From: Maricaulis sp965228215
Lineage (GTDB): Bacteria; Pseudomonadota; Alphaproteobacteria; Caulobacterales; Maricaulaceae
Direction of reading: 5' to 3'
NCBI GenBank assembly: GCA_965228215.1
Contig: OZ245800.1
Location: forward strand, 248,001-312,000
DNA length: 64,000 bases
Shown here piece after piece: positions 8,716 through 17,271 of the stretch (the stretch's first letter is position 1; every line of letters begins with the position of its first letter). Both the position numbers and the translations under genes were made by a program. The notes under the pieces are model-generated. The model was not told the origin of the DNA. It ran no database searches and saw only the letters and a program-made list of their open reading frames with translations.

Positions 8716-9813
8716 CTACTCCGCCGGCACGTCACTCAGCCCGCCGAGGTCCAGGCGTCCAGCCTGGGCGGCGGTGCGGAATTCGCGCGGGGTCATGGCT
8801 TCGCTGGCCTTGAAGGCCCGGTTGAACGGGCCGATCGAGGCGAAACCGCTATCCAGGGCCACGGTCAGGATCGAGCGGGTACGCCCGGCCTCACCCGCCA
8901 GCATTGCCTTGGCATGTTCGATGCGCAGCGCATTGACGTATTGATTGAAATTTCGCGCGCCGAGAACCTGCGTGATGGCCCGGCTGATCTTGTAGTCCGG
9001 TTCCCGCAGACGCCTGGCCAGCGTCGCGACTTTCAGATCCGGGATCAGATAGGCCTGTTCATCCCTCATATGGCGCTCCACCGCGCGGGCGATCTGCTGG
9101 TCCTCATCGCCGGTCTCCACCACGCGTTCCGGGCGGGTCAGCGGATGGGTCCAGCGATACTGGACGGCGATCCAGCTCGTGATGACGATGGCGTTGGCGG
9201 CGATCGATTGCAGCAAGACTTCCAGCTGGTCGAAGAAGGCGCTCGATTCCGGCTGGGCCTGCCAGATCGTGCAGACCGAGACACACATGCCGTAGACCGA
9301 CAGATACATCATGCGCAGACGGCGCTCATTCGTGGGCAGGCTGTCGGACCAGCCGCGAATGCCTTCCCAGAAGGCCAGGACCAGAATGGTGGAGGAGAAC
9401 ATGAGCTGCATGTTCGTCATCGAATGATCGATCGCGGCCCAGGTCGCGGCATTTGGCCCGCCCTGCTCCACGCCCAGTTCCAGCCAGGGTGCGGCAATGC
9501 CCGGCAGCACGATGAGGCTGACGATCAGCAATTGCGGCCAGCCGATCGTGGCGTTGGGCCGGAAGAGCGAGCGCGAGACCAGGTAGAAGATGGAACAAGT
9601 CCCGCCGGAACCGATCGCCAAGACATAATCCAGCGCGCCCAGCTGACCGTCGAAGGCGTGACGCGTCATGCTCATGGAGATCGACAGGCAGAACAGCATC
9701 CACACGACGCTCAGCGTCGTCTTGCGAGCGCGGAAGGCGAAAGCGAAAAAGCCCGCCATCGCCAGGACGGCGACGGTGATCTGCAGTGAGTTTGCGAGTG
9801 TGAGCATAGTCAT
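8716..9813 (-). CDS. Membrane-anchored AraC-family regulator
   Basis: The 365-aa product has about six or seven hydrophobic segments in the first ~220 residues, then a soluble linker and a C-terminal AraC/XylS DNA-binding domain (ARRLREPDYKISRAITQ for the first HTH; SILTVALDSGFASIGPFNRAFKA contains the second). Such proteins are presumed to sense a signal at the membrane and bind DNA directly. It is divergent from a DUF2306 membrane protein, and two matching 18-bp palindromes lie in the gap. Its stop is 3 nt from that of the convergent neighbour. The ligand is unknown. Confidence 0.87.
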   Translation of the reverse strand: MTMLTLANSLQITVAVLAMAGFFAFAFRARKTTLSVVWMLFCLSISMSMTRHAFDGQLGALDYVLAIGSGGTCSIFYLVSRSLFRPNATIGWPQLLIVSLIVLPGIAAPWLELGVEQGGPNAATWAAIDHSMTNMQLMFSSTILVLAFWEGIRGWSDSLPTNERRLRMMYLSVYGMCVSVCTIWQAQPESSAFFDQLEVLLQSIAANAIVITSWIAVQYRWTHPLTRPERVVETGDEDQQIARAVERHMRDEQAYLIPDLKVATLARRLREPDYKISRAITQVLGARNFNQYVNALRIEHAKAMLAGEAGRTRSILTVALDSGFASIGPFNRAFKASEAMTPREFRTAAQAGRLDLGGLSDVPAE

Positions 9814-9941
9814 GGCGATGTCCGTTCGCGCGTTTTGCGCGCCTGTCCCGTCCTGTTTCCCGCGCGTTCAATTCCGGTGCCAATTGCGCAGGAATTGAGA
9901 TCTCTGACAATGAACATCCCGATTTTCGAAGGGGTTTTCTC

Positions 9942-9959
9942 GCCGATTTGGAAATCGGC
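9942..9959. promoter_or_regulatory. Operator-like palindrome 1 (GCCGATT-N4-AATCGGC)
   Basis: Perfect 7-bp half-sites flank a 4-bp centre, 129 bp upstream of the AraC-type start. The same GCCGATT-N4-AATCGGC arrangement recurs at 10123-10140. I infer a dimer-binding site for the divergent regulator. The rest of the 416-bp gap (9814-10229) holds no gene that I can support. Confidence 0.6.
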
Positions 9960-10122
9960 CATCTTCCTTCGATCAGGACTTCCCGAGATTTGCGCCAGCA
10001 TAGGCATGCAATTTCAGTCGCCTAGCGGGATTGGAAGCGAACCGCTCCCCGGTAGCGCTGAATTCGGGACCGAAAATCCGATCTGCTCCTGACCTCACCG
10101 AGCGGATTACGAACACGTAATG

Positions 10123-10140
10123 GCCGATTCCCAAATCGGC
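10123..10140. promoter_or_regulatory. Operator-like palindrome 2 (GCCGATT-N4-AATCGGC)
   Basis: This is a second copy with identical half-sites and a different 4-bp centre, 181 bp from the first and about 90 bp before the DUF2306 start. The pair could support repression by looping or separate control of the two divergent genes (inference). Confidence 0.6.
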
Positions 10141-10229
10141 GAGATCCGGCTTCGAAACTCCGTCATTCAGGCTTCGACCGTCCCCGAAAAGAGGACAGCA
10201 ACGGTAATTGAATGCTCTGGGAGTTCGTG

Positions 10230-11057
10230 ATGAGTGATACTGCAATCGCCGCACCGCCGCAGGCCGGACGCCTGCCCCGCACAGCGCTGAAGAGTGCCGG
10301 CATTATCTGGTTCCTGACGGCCGTGGCCGGTCAGTGGGCCTTCGTCTTTTACCTGGCCGTCGCCTATGGCGTGACGACCCTGACCGGCGATTTCGCCGCC
10401 TGGAACGACACCAATCCCATCACCGGTCATGTCGAGGGTGACGGTTTCGGCAATCTCATGTTTGCCGGCCACGTCCTGCTGGCCATGGTGATGACGGTGG
10501 GCGGCACGCTTCAGCTCGTGCCGCAGATCCGGGCCCGGGCCATCAGTTTTCACCGCCTGACCGGCAAGGTGTTTATTGTCACCGCGCTCTTCCTGGCGAT
10601 CGGCGGTCTCTGGATGGTCTGGGGCCGCGGCAGCCGGCTGGCCGATGGACCTGCCATGGGTGTCAGCCTGAATGCGATTTTCATCATCGTCTGCGCCAGC
10701 CTGGCCTGGTTCAACGCTGCGCGCCGCAAGATCGACATCCATCGCCGCTGGGCCATGCGCACCTTCATCGTCGCCAATGGTGTCTGGTTCTACCGGATCG
10801 GTTTCATGGGCTGGATCATGCTGCACCAGGCCCCGGTCGGCAGCACGCCCAATCTGGACGGCCCCTTCGACTATTTCATTGCCTATGCCAGCTTCCTTCT
10901 GCCCCTGGCGATACTGGAACTCTACATGCGCGCCCAGGACAGCCGGTCGGCCGTGTTCAAACTGATCATGGCCGCGATCGTCCTGCTGGGTGCGCTGGTG
11001 ACAGCCGCGGGGTCCTTCGCCGCCTACATGATCCTCTGGGCGCCCCACATCTCGTGA
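10230..11057 (+). CDS. DUF2306 family membrane protein
   Basis: From the ATG at 10230 (TCTGGGAG about 6 nt upstream) the product is 275 aa with about seven or eight hydrophobic segments. It has the DUF2306 pattern: a short loop with HRLTGKVF, a following IHRRWAMRTF motif, and a second histidine-bearing helix. Conserved His and Arg residues at membrane boundaries suggest cofactor binding or electron transfer, but the family has no assigned biochemical role. Divergent from the membrane AraC regulator and flanked by its putative operators, so it is the likely regulated target. A hairpin follows at 11073. Confidence 0.85.
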   Translation: MSDTAIAAPPQAGRLPRTALKSAGIIWFLTAVAGQWAFVFYLAVAYGVTTLTGDFAAWNDTNPITGHVEGDGFGNLMFAGHVLLAMVMTVGGTLQLVPQIRARAISFHRLTGKVFIVTALFLAIGGLWMVWGRGSRLADGPAMGVSLNAIFIIVCASLAWFNAARRKIDIHRRWAMRTFIVANGVWFYRIGFMGWIMLHQAPVGSTPNLDGPFDYFIAYASFLLPLAILELYMRAQDSRSAVFKLIMAAIVLLGALVTAAGSFAAYMILWAPHIS

Positions 11058-11072
11058 CGTGACGAGACCATC

Positions 11073-11096
11073 AGGGCGGTGTGACAGCACCGCCCT
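11073..11096 (+). terminator. Hairpin after the DUF2306 gene
   Basis: AGGGCGGTG (11073-11081) pairs perfectly with CACCGCCCT (11088-11096) over a 6-nt loop, 15 nt after the stop. There is no T-run, so it may be a weak or factor-assisted terminator. Confidence 0.45.
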
Positions 11097-11160
11097 AGCC
11101 TCCTTGCCCGCATGGCTCTAAGACTCCCTGCAACCAGTCTGTGCATGGGGAGTTCCAGAC

Positions 11161-13431
11161 ATGACGCTTCGTTCGCTCGCCGTGGCCCTGATCGCCACGA
11201 CCGCCCTCGCCGCCTGTAACCAGCAGGCCGCCACATCCGGCGGGTCCGCCGCCGTGGAGACGCCCGAACCGGCCCTGTCGATCGAGCGGGCCTATGCCAG
11301 CCCCTCCCTGACCGGACCGAGCCCGCGTTCGCTCACCTTCTCGCCGGACGGCACGCGCGTGACCTTCCTGCGCGCCAAGGAGGAGGACCGCACCGTGCTG
11401 GATCTCTGGGCGATGGATGTGGAGGGCGGTGAGCCCTACATGCTCGTCGACAGCCGGGTCCTGGTGGAAGAGGAACGCGAACTCTCCGAGGCCGAGCGCC
11501 AGTTGCGCGAACGCGCCCGCATCTCCTCCTCGGGCATTGTGCGCTACCAGTGGGACAGCCAGGGCGAGGCCATTCTCGTGCCGCTCGACGGTGATGTCTT
11601 CTACGTCGATGTCGAGGACGCCGCCGCGCGCCGCCTGATGACGACGCCGGAATTCGAGACCGACGCCCGCATCTCCCCGCAGGGCAATTTCGTCTCCTAT
11701 ATCCGCGAACAAAATCTCTACGTCACCGATCTGGAAACCGGCGCGGAAACCGCCATCACCACCGAGGGCGGCGGTCTGATCTCCTGGGGCATGGCGGAAT
11801 TCGTCGCCCAGGAAGAACTCTCGCGCCGCACAGGCTATTGGTGGTCGCCGGACGAGCGTTTCATCGCCATCGCCCGGGTCGACGAGGAACGCGTCGACAA
11901 TATCGAACGCCTGGAGATCGCCGGTGACGGTTCGGCCCGCGTGGTCGATCAGCGCTATCCGCGCGCCGGCACCGACAACGCCGTGGTGGAGCTCTTCATC
12001 TTCGATCGCGAGACCGGCGACATGCGCCCGGTCGAGATGGCGGATACCGACGATATCTATCTGGCCCGCGTAAACTGGTCGCGCGACAGCGAGACGGCCT
12101 ATGTCCAGGTGCTTAATCGCGTCCAGAACAATCTCGATATCCGCGCCGTCGCATCCGCGACCGGTGACAGCCAGACCTGGCTTGAGGAAAGCACGGATGT
12201 CTGGATCAATCTGACCAATGATTTCCGCGCCCTGTCCGATGGGACCGTGATCTGGACCAGCGAGGACACGCCCGGCGGTTTCCGTCATATCCAGCATCGC
12301 GCCGCCGATGGCAGCCTGATCACGCAGATCACCGCGGGCGAATGGGTGGTCAACAATATCAGCGCCGTCGACGAGGATAACGGGCTCATCTATTTCACCG
12401 GCTGGATGGAGACGCCGCTCGAGCGGCACCTCTTCTCCGTGCCGATGGACGGTTCTGCCGAACCGGCCCGCATCACCGAGGGCAATGGTCGCTGGACCGG
12501 AAATTTCAACGGCGATGCGACGGCTTTCATCGGCTCGTACAATGACGTCGCCACGCCGCCGCAGACTGGTCTCTACGCCAATTCCGGCGAGCGTATCCGC
12601 TGGATCGAAGAAAACGCTCTCGTGGAAGGCCACCCTTATTACGAGTTCGCGGAAGACCACATCGTGCCGCAATACGGCACGCTGGAAGCCGCCGACGGCA
12701 CGATCCTTCACTACCAGCTTCACCTGCCGGCGGATTTCGATCCGAACCGCACCTATCCGGCCATCCAGTACGTCTATGGCGGACCGCATGCCCAGGTCGT
12801 GCATCGCGGCTGGCAGAGCCTGCGCGCCCAGCTCTTCGCCCAGCGCGGCTATGTCTATTTCTCGATCGATAATCGTGGCGCCTGGAATCGCGGCCGTGAA
12901 TTCGAGGCGCATCTGCAGCGCCGCATGGGTTCGGTCGAGGTGGAGGACCAGCTGGTCGGTCTCGATTTCCTCAAGAGCCTCGACTATGTCGACGCCGACC
13001 GTGTCGGCATGTGGGGCTGGTCCTATGGCGGCTACATGACGCTGATGACCACGCTGCAGGCCCCCGGCGCCTATGCCGCCGGCGTCTCCGGCGCTCCGGT
13101 CACCGACTGGGCGCTCTACGACACCGCCTATACCGAACGCTATATGGATCACCCGGACGCGAATTTCGAAGGCTATCGCCAGAGCTCGGTCTTCGCGCAC
13201 CTGGAAGACTATGAAACCCCGCTCTTCCTGATCCACGGCATGGCCGACGACAATGTCATCTTCGCCAATTCCGTGCGCCTCTATAACGAGATGCAGGAAC
13301 GCCGGTATCAATTCGAAATGATGACCTATCCCGGCCAGCGCCACGGCGTCCGCGGCGAGGACCGGTCCGTGCATTTGTGGACGGCGATCATCGATTTCTT
13401 CGACCGGAAACTGAAAGACGAGGTCGAGTAG
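11161..13431 (+). CDS. S9 family dipeptidyl-peptidase IV-like lipoprotein
   Basis: The 756-aa product has a lipoprotein signal with lipobox ALAAC (Cys19), a beta-propeller N-terminal domain (DPPIV_N; e.g. SPDGTRVTFLRAKEED) and a C-terminal alpha/beta-hydrolase domain. The catalytic triad is visible: Ser621 in GWSYGGYM, Asp696 in HGMADDNVIF, His728 in GQRHGV. The double-Glu exopeptidase motif region (AQEELSRRTGYWWSPD) is present. DPP-IV enzymes remove X-Pro or X-Ala dipeptides from peptide N-termini; this one should sit on the periplasmic side of a membrane. The family's usual length is 700-760 aa. Start ATG 11161 has GGGGAG upstream. Confidence 0.95.
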   Translation: MTLRSLAVALIATTALAACNQQAATSGGSAAVETPEPALSIERAYASPSLTGPSPRSLTFSPDGTRVTFLRAKEEDRTVLDLWAMDVEGGEPYMLVDSRVLVEEERELSEAERQLRERARISSSGIVRYQWDSQGEAILVPLDGDVFYVDVEDAAARRLMTTPEFETDARISPQGNFVSYIREQNLYVTDLETGAETAITTEGGGLISWGMAEFVAQEELSRRTGYWWSPDERFIAIARVDEERVDNIERLEIAGDGSARVVDQRYPRAGTDNAVVELFIFDRETGDMRPVEMADTDDIYLARVNWSRDSETAYVQVLNRVQNNLDIRAVASATGDSQTWLEESTDVWINLTNDFRALSDGTVIWTSEDTPGGFRHIQHRAADGSLITQITAGEWVVNNISAVDEDNGLIYFTGWMETPLERHLFSVPMDGSAEPARITEGNGRWTGNFNGDATAFIGSYNDVATPPQTGLYANSGERIRWIEENALVEGHPYYEFAEDHIVPQYGTLEAADGTILHYQLHLPADFDPNRTYPAIQYVYGGPHAQVVHRGWQSLRAQLFAQRGYVYFSIDNRGAWNRGREFEAHLQRRMGSVEVEDQLVGLDFLKSLDYVDADRVGMWGWSYGGYMTLMTTLQAPGAYAAGVSGAPVTDWALYDTAYTERYMDHPDANFEGYRQSSVFAHLEDYETPLFLIHGMADDNVIFANSVRLYNEMQERRYQFEMMTYPGQRHGVRGEDRSVHLWTAIIDFFDRKLKDEVE

Positions 13432-13441
13432 GGATCGCAGG

Positions 13442-13741
13442 ATGGGCAAGGATGACCGCGCGGGCCTGACCGACGAGATTCTGTCGGAGCTCGCGGATTG
13501 GCTGACCGCCAATCCTCAACCCTCCTTCCCGGACCCGATGCAGCCCCCGTGGCTAGAATTTCCTGATCTGGATCGGCGGTCAGCCGGATGGAGAATGGGG
13601 CCAGGCGAGGAGTACCTGATCGCCTTCGCCGGTTGGTATCGACAGCTTGGCACTGATCGGCGGACGTCTTATCGCGAGGCCAATCCGGAGCCGCAAGACT
13701 GGTTGGGCTTCTACGATTTGCTGCTTGCTGACGACTCGTAA
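13442..13741 (+). CDS. Small acidic protein of unknown function
   Basis: The 99-aa soluble product begins 10 nt after the peptidase stop with a GCAGG ribosome site. It is Trp- and Pro-rich (LEFPDLDRRSAGWRMGPGEEYLIAFAGWY) and predicted cytoplasmic. The compact fold-like composition and clean spacing suggest a genuine gene, perhaps cotranscribed with the peptidase. No family is recognised. Confidence 0.6.
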   Translation: MGKDDRAGLTDEILSELADWLTANPQPSFPDPMQPPWLEFPDLDRRSAGWRMGPGEEYLIAFAGWYRQLGTDRRTSYREANPEPQDWLGFYDLLLADDS

Positions 13742-13742
13742 C

Positions 13743-13860
13743 TTGTCATCCCGGTCGAATGCCCCGGCTTGACCGGGGCGCAGAACCGGGACCCGGAGTG
13801 GAAGAGCTGGGTCCCTTATCTCCAGCCGGACCAGGTCCGGCTATCCGTCAGGGATGACAA
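13743..13860. repeat. Palindromic intergenic repeat element (~118 bp)
   Basis: The element is bounded by TTGTCATCCC (13743-13752) and its exact inverse GGGATGACAA (13851-13860). Internally GCCCCGG-CTTGA-CCGGGGC forms a hairpin, as do ACCCGG/CCGG-type arms. This resembles the dispersed alphaproteobacterial palindromes often found between genes. The following ~240 bp to 14103 show no recognised feature beyond probable promoter sequence for the next gene. Related shorter elements occur at 40201 and 57044. Confidence 0.7.
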
Positions 13861-14103
13861 ATTTGAGTGCCTTCCCAAACGGGATCCGGGCGACTTGGGG
13901 GGCACACCCGGACCCCGCGGTGTCCGGCGCGGAATATCACGCAGGACCGGGAGAATGCAGCCGGACGACCCGGCTGGACGCAGGCTCGCACCCGCATCCC
14001 CTCCAGAATGAGATCCACCCCTCATCGCCAAGCATACATTCGCCTTAATTCTGCGTAGGAAAGAGGACAGGTACGAACGGCCAGACGGGACAGGCCCAGC
14101 CAG

Positions 14104-14583
14104 ATGAATTACCGCGTCCATATCGTGCTCGCCCTGCTCTGCTGGATGGCGGGTTGGGCCTATGTGCATGGCTGGATGCTGTCCCATGAGGACTGGGCCA
14201 TCTGCATCTCGCAATATGATGCCAGCGGCCCAATCGCGCCGGAGTCAGACCGCCCCGGTCAATGGTCTCTGGCCCGACATCTGGCCTTTCCGTTCACAGG
14301 CTGGCACTGGCTCAACTATCTCGGCTGGGGCGCGCTAGCCGTGGCACCGGCCGCGATATATGCGGGTGTTCCGCGGCGAGTGTCCCCGACCGCGCTGATC
14401 CTGATAGCGGGCGTCGCAATCCTGCCCCTCATCGTGCAGGGTTTCGCGCTGGAAGGCTGGCATGATTGCGACCGGAAAGGGTCGGCCTACGGCAGTACCG
14501 CTCTATTCATCTGGCTGTGGCAATTGGCAGTCATCGGACTGGGATCATTGATCTACGCCATCGCTTGGCGAAGTCGCCCCTAA
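14104..14583 (+). CDS. Small integral membrane protein of unknown function
   Basis: The 159-aa product has about four hydrophobic segments: near residues 5-20, 65-90, 95-115 and 135-155. Between the first two lies a polar loop with WAICISQYDASG. No family is recognised. The stop overlaps that of the convergent metalloprotease gene (CTAA shared, 4 bp). Confidence 0.65.
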   Translation: MNYRVHIVLALLCWMAGWAYVHGWMLSHEDWAICISQYDASGPIAPESDRPGQWSLARHLAFPFTGWHWLNYLGWGALAVAPAAIYAGVPRRVSPTALILIAGVAILPLIVQGFALEGWHDCDRKGSAYGSTALFIWLWQLAVIGLGSLIYAIAWRSRP

Positions 14584-15302
14584 AACGCCACCCAGCGATC
14601 AGCCTCGTCGCGCATGCGCTGGCGGCGGGGTTTCCAGTCGGGCATCAGGCTTTCCACCACGCGCCAATAGGCGGGGGAGTGATTGGCCTCAACCAAATGG
14701 GCGGCTTCGTGGGCGCAGACATAGTCGATCAGCTCGACCGGGAAACCCATCAGGCGCCAGTTCATGCGGATCGTGCCGTCGGGCGCGCACGAGCCCCAGC
14801 GGCGTTTCTGGTCACGCACGATGACCTTGCGCACATCCCGGTCCAGCTCACCGGCATAGGCGCGGATCTTCGGCGTCATCAAGGCCTCGCCCGCACGCTT
14901 GTAATGACGGATCAGGGCCGAGCGGATGGTCCGCGTCCGCAGCTCACCAGACAGTTCCGGATCGACCGAGACGATGAGCGCGCCCTCGCCTTCGCGGATA
15001 CGGGTTCGCACGCCGCGTTCCTCGATCACCAGGTCCAGCTCGCCGCCCAGCCAGGGCACACGCTCGCCGCTCTCGAAGGCGAGTTCGCGCGGTTTGGGAC
15101 GCTCGGCCCATTTGGCGAGCTTGGCGAGGATCCAGCGCGATTTCTCGGCCAGCGCCGCATCGATCTCCCGCCGCGAGACGCGCATCGGCGCGGTCACCAC
15201 CAGCCCGTCATGGCTGATGGTGAAACCGATCGTGCGGCGGCGGCTGCGCTTGAGCGTGTAGTCCACGCGCTGGCCGGATAGCTCTATCGTCTCTGGTGAC
15301 AT
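14580..15302 (-). CDS. YgjP-like M48-type metallopeptidase (DUF45)
   Basis: The 240-aa product has the zinc motif HEAAH at 198-202 and a third His at 208 (NHSPAYW), preceded by KRRWGSCAPDGTIRMNW, a hallmark of the YgjP/DUF45 family. No signal peptide or membrane span is visible, so it should act in the cytoplasm. E. coli YgjP is a poorly characterised relative. Length is normal for the family (230-240 aa). Convergent overlap with the preceding membrane gene. Confidence 0.88.
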   Translation of the reverse strand: MSPETIELSGQRVDYTLKRSRRRTIGFTISHDGLVVTAPMRVSRREIDAALAEKSRWILAKLAKWAERPKPRELAFESGERVPWLGGELDLVIEERGVRTRIREGEGALIVSVDPELSGELRTRTIRSALIRHYKRAGEALMTPKIRAYAGELDRDVRKVIVRDQKRRWGSCAPDGTIRMNWRLMGFPVELIDYVCAHEAAHLVEANHSPAYWRVVESLMPDWKPRRQRMRDEADRWVAF

Positions 15303-15397
15303 AACGCTGTCAGGGATGGCGCAAGAAGCGGGTTGCGGATTCTTTGCCGGGATGGTGGCTTGGCTGTGACCTCACCGCAAGCAAGACCCGCACGCCC

Positions 15398-16543
15398 ATG
15401 CCCGAACCGCTCAAGAATCTCTATTCGCACGACCTCATCCGCCAGATGGCGGAGCATCTGCACCGCGTGCACCCGCCGTTTGATGCGCCGGGTTTCGCGA
15501 GGCAGGCGTGCCGCGATCTTGATCAGCTGGAGTTGAAGGAGCGGGCGCGGCAGATCTGCGATGCTCTGAACGAGCACCTGCCAACGGACTTCGCCGCAGC
15601 GGTCGAGGTGATGCTGGCCGGTCTTCATCCCGAGGATGATGTCGCGCTGAACGAGTTGAGCATGGATGAGCGCGGCATTCGCGGCTGGGCCGTGATGCCG
15701 ATGAGCGAGCTGGTCGGTCTGCGCTGCGCCGAGGATTTCGACCTCGCCCTGGAAGCCCAGCGCCAGATGACCGGGCGGTTCAGCTCGGAGTTCGGCATCC
15801 GCTATTCCATCCTGGAAGACGCCGAACGCGCCATGGCGACGATCGGCGGCTGGACGGCGGACCGGAACTATCATGTGCGCCGGCTGGCCACGGAAGGCAT
15901 TCGTCCCCGCCTGCCCTGGGCCATGCAATTGCCGATGTTCATCGCTGACCCCGCGCCCATCCTGCCGGTGCTGGAGGCGCTCAAGGATGATGAAAGCGAA
16001 TATGTGCGCCGCTCGGTGGCGAACAATCTCAACGACATCTCGAAGGATCATCCCGATCTCGCCGCTCAGATCGCAGCGGACTGGATGAAGGGCGCGGACC
16101 GACAGCGTGAACGCCTGGTCCGCCATGCCTGCCGCAGCCTGGTGAAGGCCGGTCACGTAGGGGCCCTGGAGGCGTTGGGATATGGCCCGCCAGAGGTGGA
16201 CGTTTCGCCGGTGCGTGTGACGACGCCCGTTGTTGAATTCGGTCAAGCTCTGGAATTCGAGGTGAGCCTGGTCTCGACCGGTCAGAAACCGCAGCAACTG
16301 GTCGTCGATTACGCGCTTCACCTGCGCAAGTCGAATGGCAAGACCGCGCCGAAAGTCTTCAAGCTGAAAACCTTTACACTCGAGCCCGGCGAACGCGTCA
16401 CCCTGACCCGGCGGCATGCGATCCGGCCAATCACGACGCGGCGCTATTATGGCGGTGAGCAGGCCGTGGAGATCCAGGTCAATGGACAGGGTTTCGGCGC
16501 GACCCCCTTCGAGCTGGTCATGCCCGAAAGCGCCCCTGCCTAG
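15398..16543 (+). CDS. AlkD-like HEAT-repeat DNA alkylation repair protein
   Basis: From the ATG at 15398 (MPEPLKNLYSHDLI) the product is 381 aa. The first ~260 residues are alpha-helical, with HEAT-like pairs and the typical YVRRSVANNLNDISKDHPD segment seen in AlkD/AlkC-like proteins. The C-terminal ~110 residues are beta-rich (VEFGQALEFEVSLVSTG), as in the extended subgroup. AlkD enzymes excise N3- and N7-alkylated purines without base flipping. The GTG/ATG positions upstream have no ribosome site. The repair role is from the family; direct catalytic residues were not verified. Confidence 0.8.
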   Translation: MPEPLKNLYSHDLIRQMAEHLHRVHPPFDAPGFARQACRDLDQLELKERARQICDALNEHLPTDFAAAVEVMLAGLHPEDDVALNELSMDERGIRGWAVMPMSELVGLRCAEDFDLALEAQRQMTGRFSSEFGIRYSILEDAERAMATIGGWTADRNYHVRRLATEGIRPRLPWAMQLPMFIADPAPILPVLEALKDDESEYVRRSVANNLNDISKDHPDLAAQIAADWMKGADRQRERLVRHACRSLVKAGHVGALEALGYGPPEVDVSPVRVTTPVVEFGQALEFEVSLVSTGQKPQQLVVDYALHLRKSNGKTAPKVFKLKTFTLEPGERVTLTRRHAIRPITTRRYYGGEQAVEIQVNGQGFGATPFELVMPESAPA

Positions 16544-17133
16544 CCCGGCGTCAGTCCTTCCACGCCGAACCGGCGTATCGTGCTGAGCTGTTCAACCAAT
16601 TCCTCGGCGGTCATCTCACCGGGATTGTCGAGCCACCAGTCGAGCAGGTGGAAGACCGATCCGACCTCGCAGCGGGCCGCCGCGTGGGGGACAAGGTCCT
16701 TGCGGGCCCAGCCCTCTTCCTGGCCGATCTTCAATTCTTCAGTGCGCAGATCCGTGATCGCATCGACGACCTCACGCTGCATCGGATCATCGCTGGCGCC
16801 GCGGCTGAGCAGGAGGCGGAAGAGCGATCCATAAACCTGCGCGAAGGCCACCACGCCCTCCATCGCTGCCTTGTCGCGCGCCTCGCGGGTGGGGGCCTCG
16901 CGCGCGGCTTCCAGGCCTGCGAGGACGATCTCCTTGCCCGCACGCATGACTTCAGTGAAGAGCGCGTCCTTGTCGGGGAAATGCGTGTAGAGCGTACCCA
17001 TCGCCACGCCCGCCTGGCGCGCGATATCGCCGATGCGCGTGCCCTCAAGACCCTTTTCCGCGAACACGGTCGCACCCGCCTGGATCAGTTTCAGGCGGGT
17101 TTCTTCCTTCTGTTCCGACCGCGACTTGGCCAC
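16540..17133 (-). CDS. TetR-family regulator
   Basis: The N-terminal TetR HTH is clear (TRLKLIQAGATVFAEKG, then GIARQ-like IGDIARQAGVAMGTLYTHFPDKDALF). The C-terminal ligand domain is unassigned. The GTG at 17133 is preferred because AAAGGAGCG lies about 8 nt upstream; the frame extends 9 codons further to another GTG without one. A 24-bp near-palindrome lies upstream (17188-17211). The stop overlaps that of the AlkD-like gene. Possible targets are itself and the divergent secreted-protein gene at 17272. Confidence 0.88.
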   Translation of the reverse strand: MAKSRSEQKEETRLKLIQAGATVFAEKGLEGTRIGDIARQAGVAMGTLYTHFPDKDALFTEVMRAGKEIVLAGLEAAREAPTREARDKAAMEGVVAFAQVYGSLFRLLLSRGASDDPMQREVVDAITDLRTEELKIGQEEGWARKDLVPHAAARCEVGSVFHLLDWWLDNPGEMTAEELVEQLSTIRRFGVEGLTPG

Positions 17134-17187
17134 GCGATTTCGCTCCTTTGCACCCGTCACTTCATCTGGATGCTTGTCTAAACCAAA

Positions 17188-17211
17188 TTCGTTGAATATA
17201 TATTCATTGAA
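17188..17211. promoter_or_regulatory. Near-palindrome, putative TetR operator
   Basis: The core TGAATATATATTCA (17193-17206) is a perfect palindrome. Extended to 24 bp, 10 of 12 positions per arm match. It lies between the TetR start and the divergent gene at 17272, the usual place for an autoregulatory operator. Confidence 0.6.
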
Positions 17212-17271
17212 GGTTCATTCAGCGAACATACACTGATTGCCACGAGGGAGAAAGAAGCTGGAGGGAAAGTG

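Noticed and set aside
11095..13512. An 805-codon open frame antisense to the DPP-IV-like gene
   Set aside because: It is a shadow of a real gene with intact catalytic triad. No ribosome site or recognisable motif on the minus strand.
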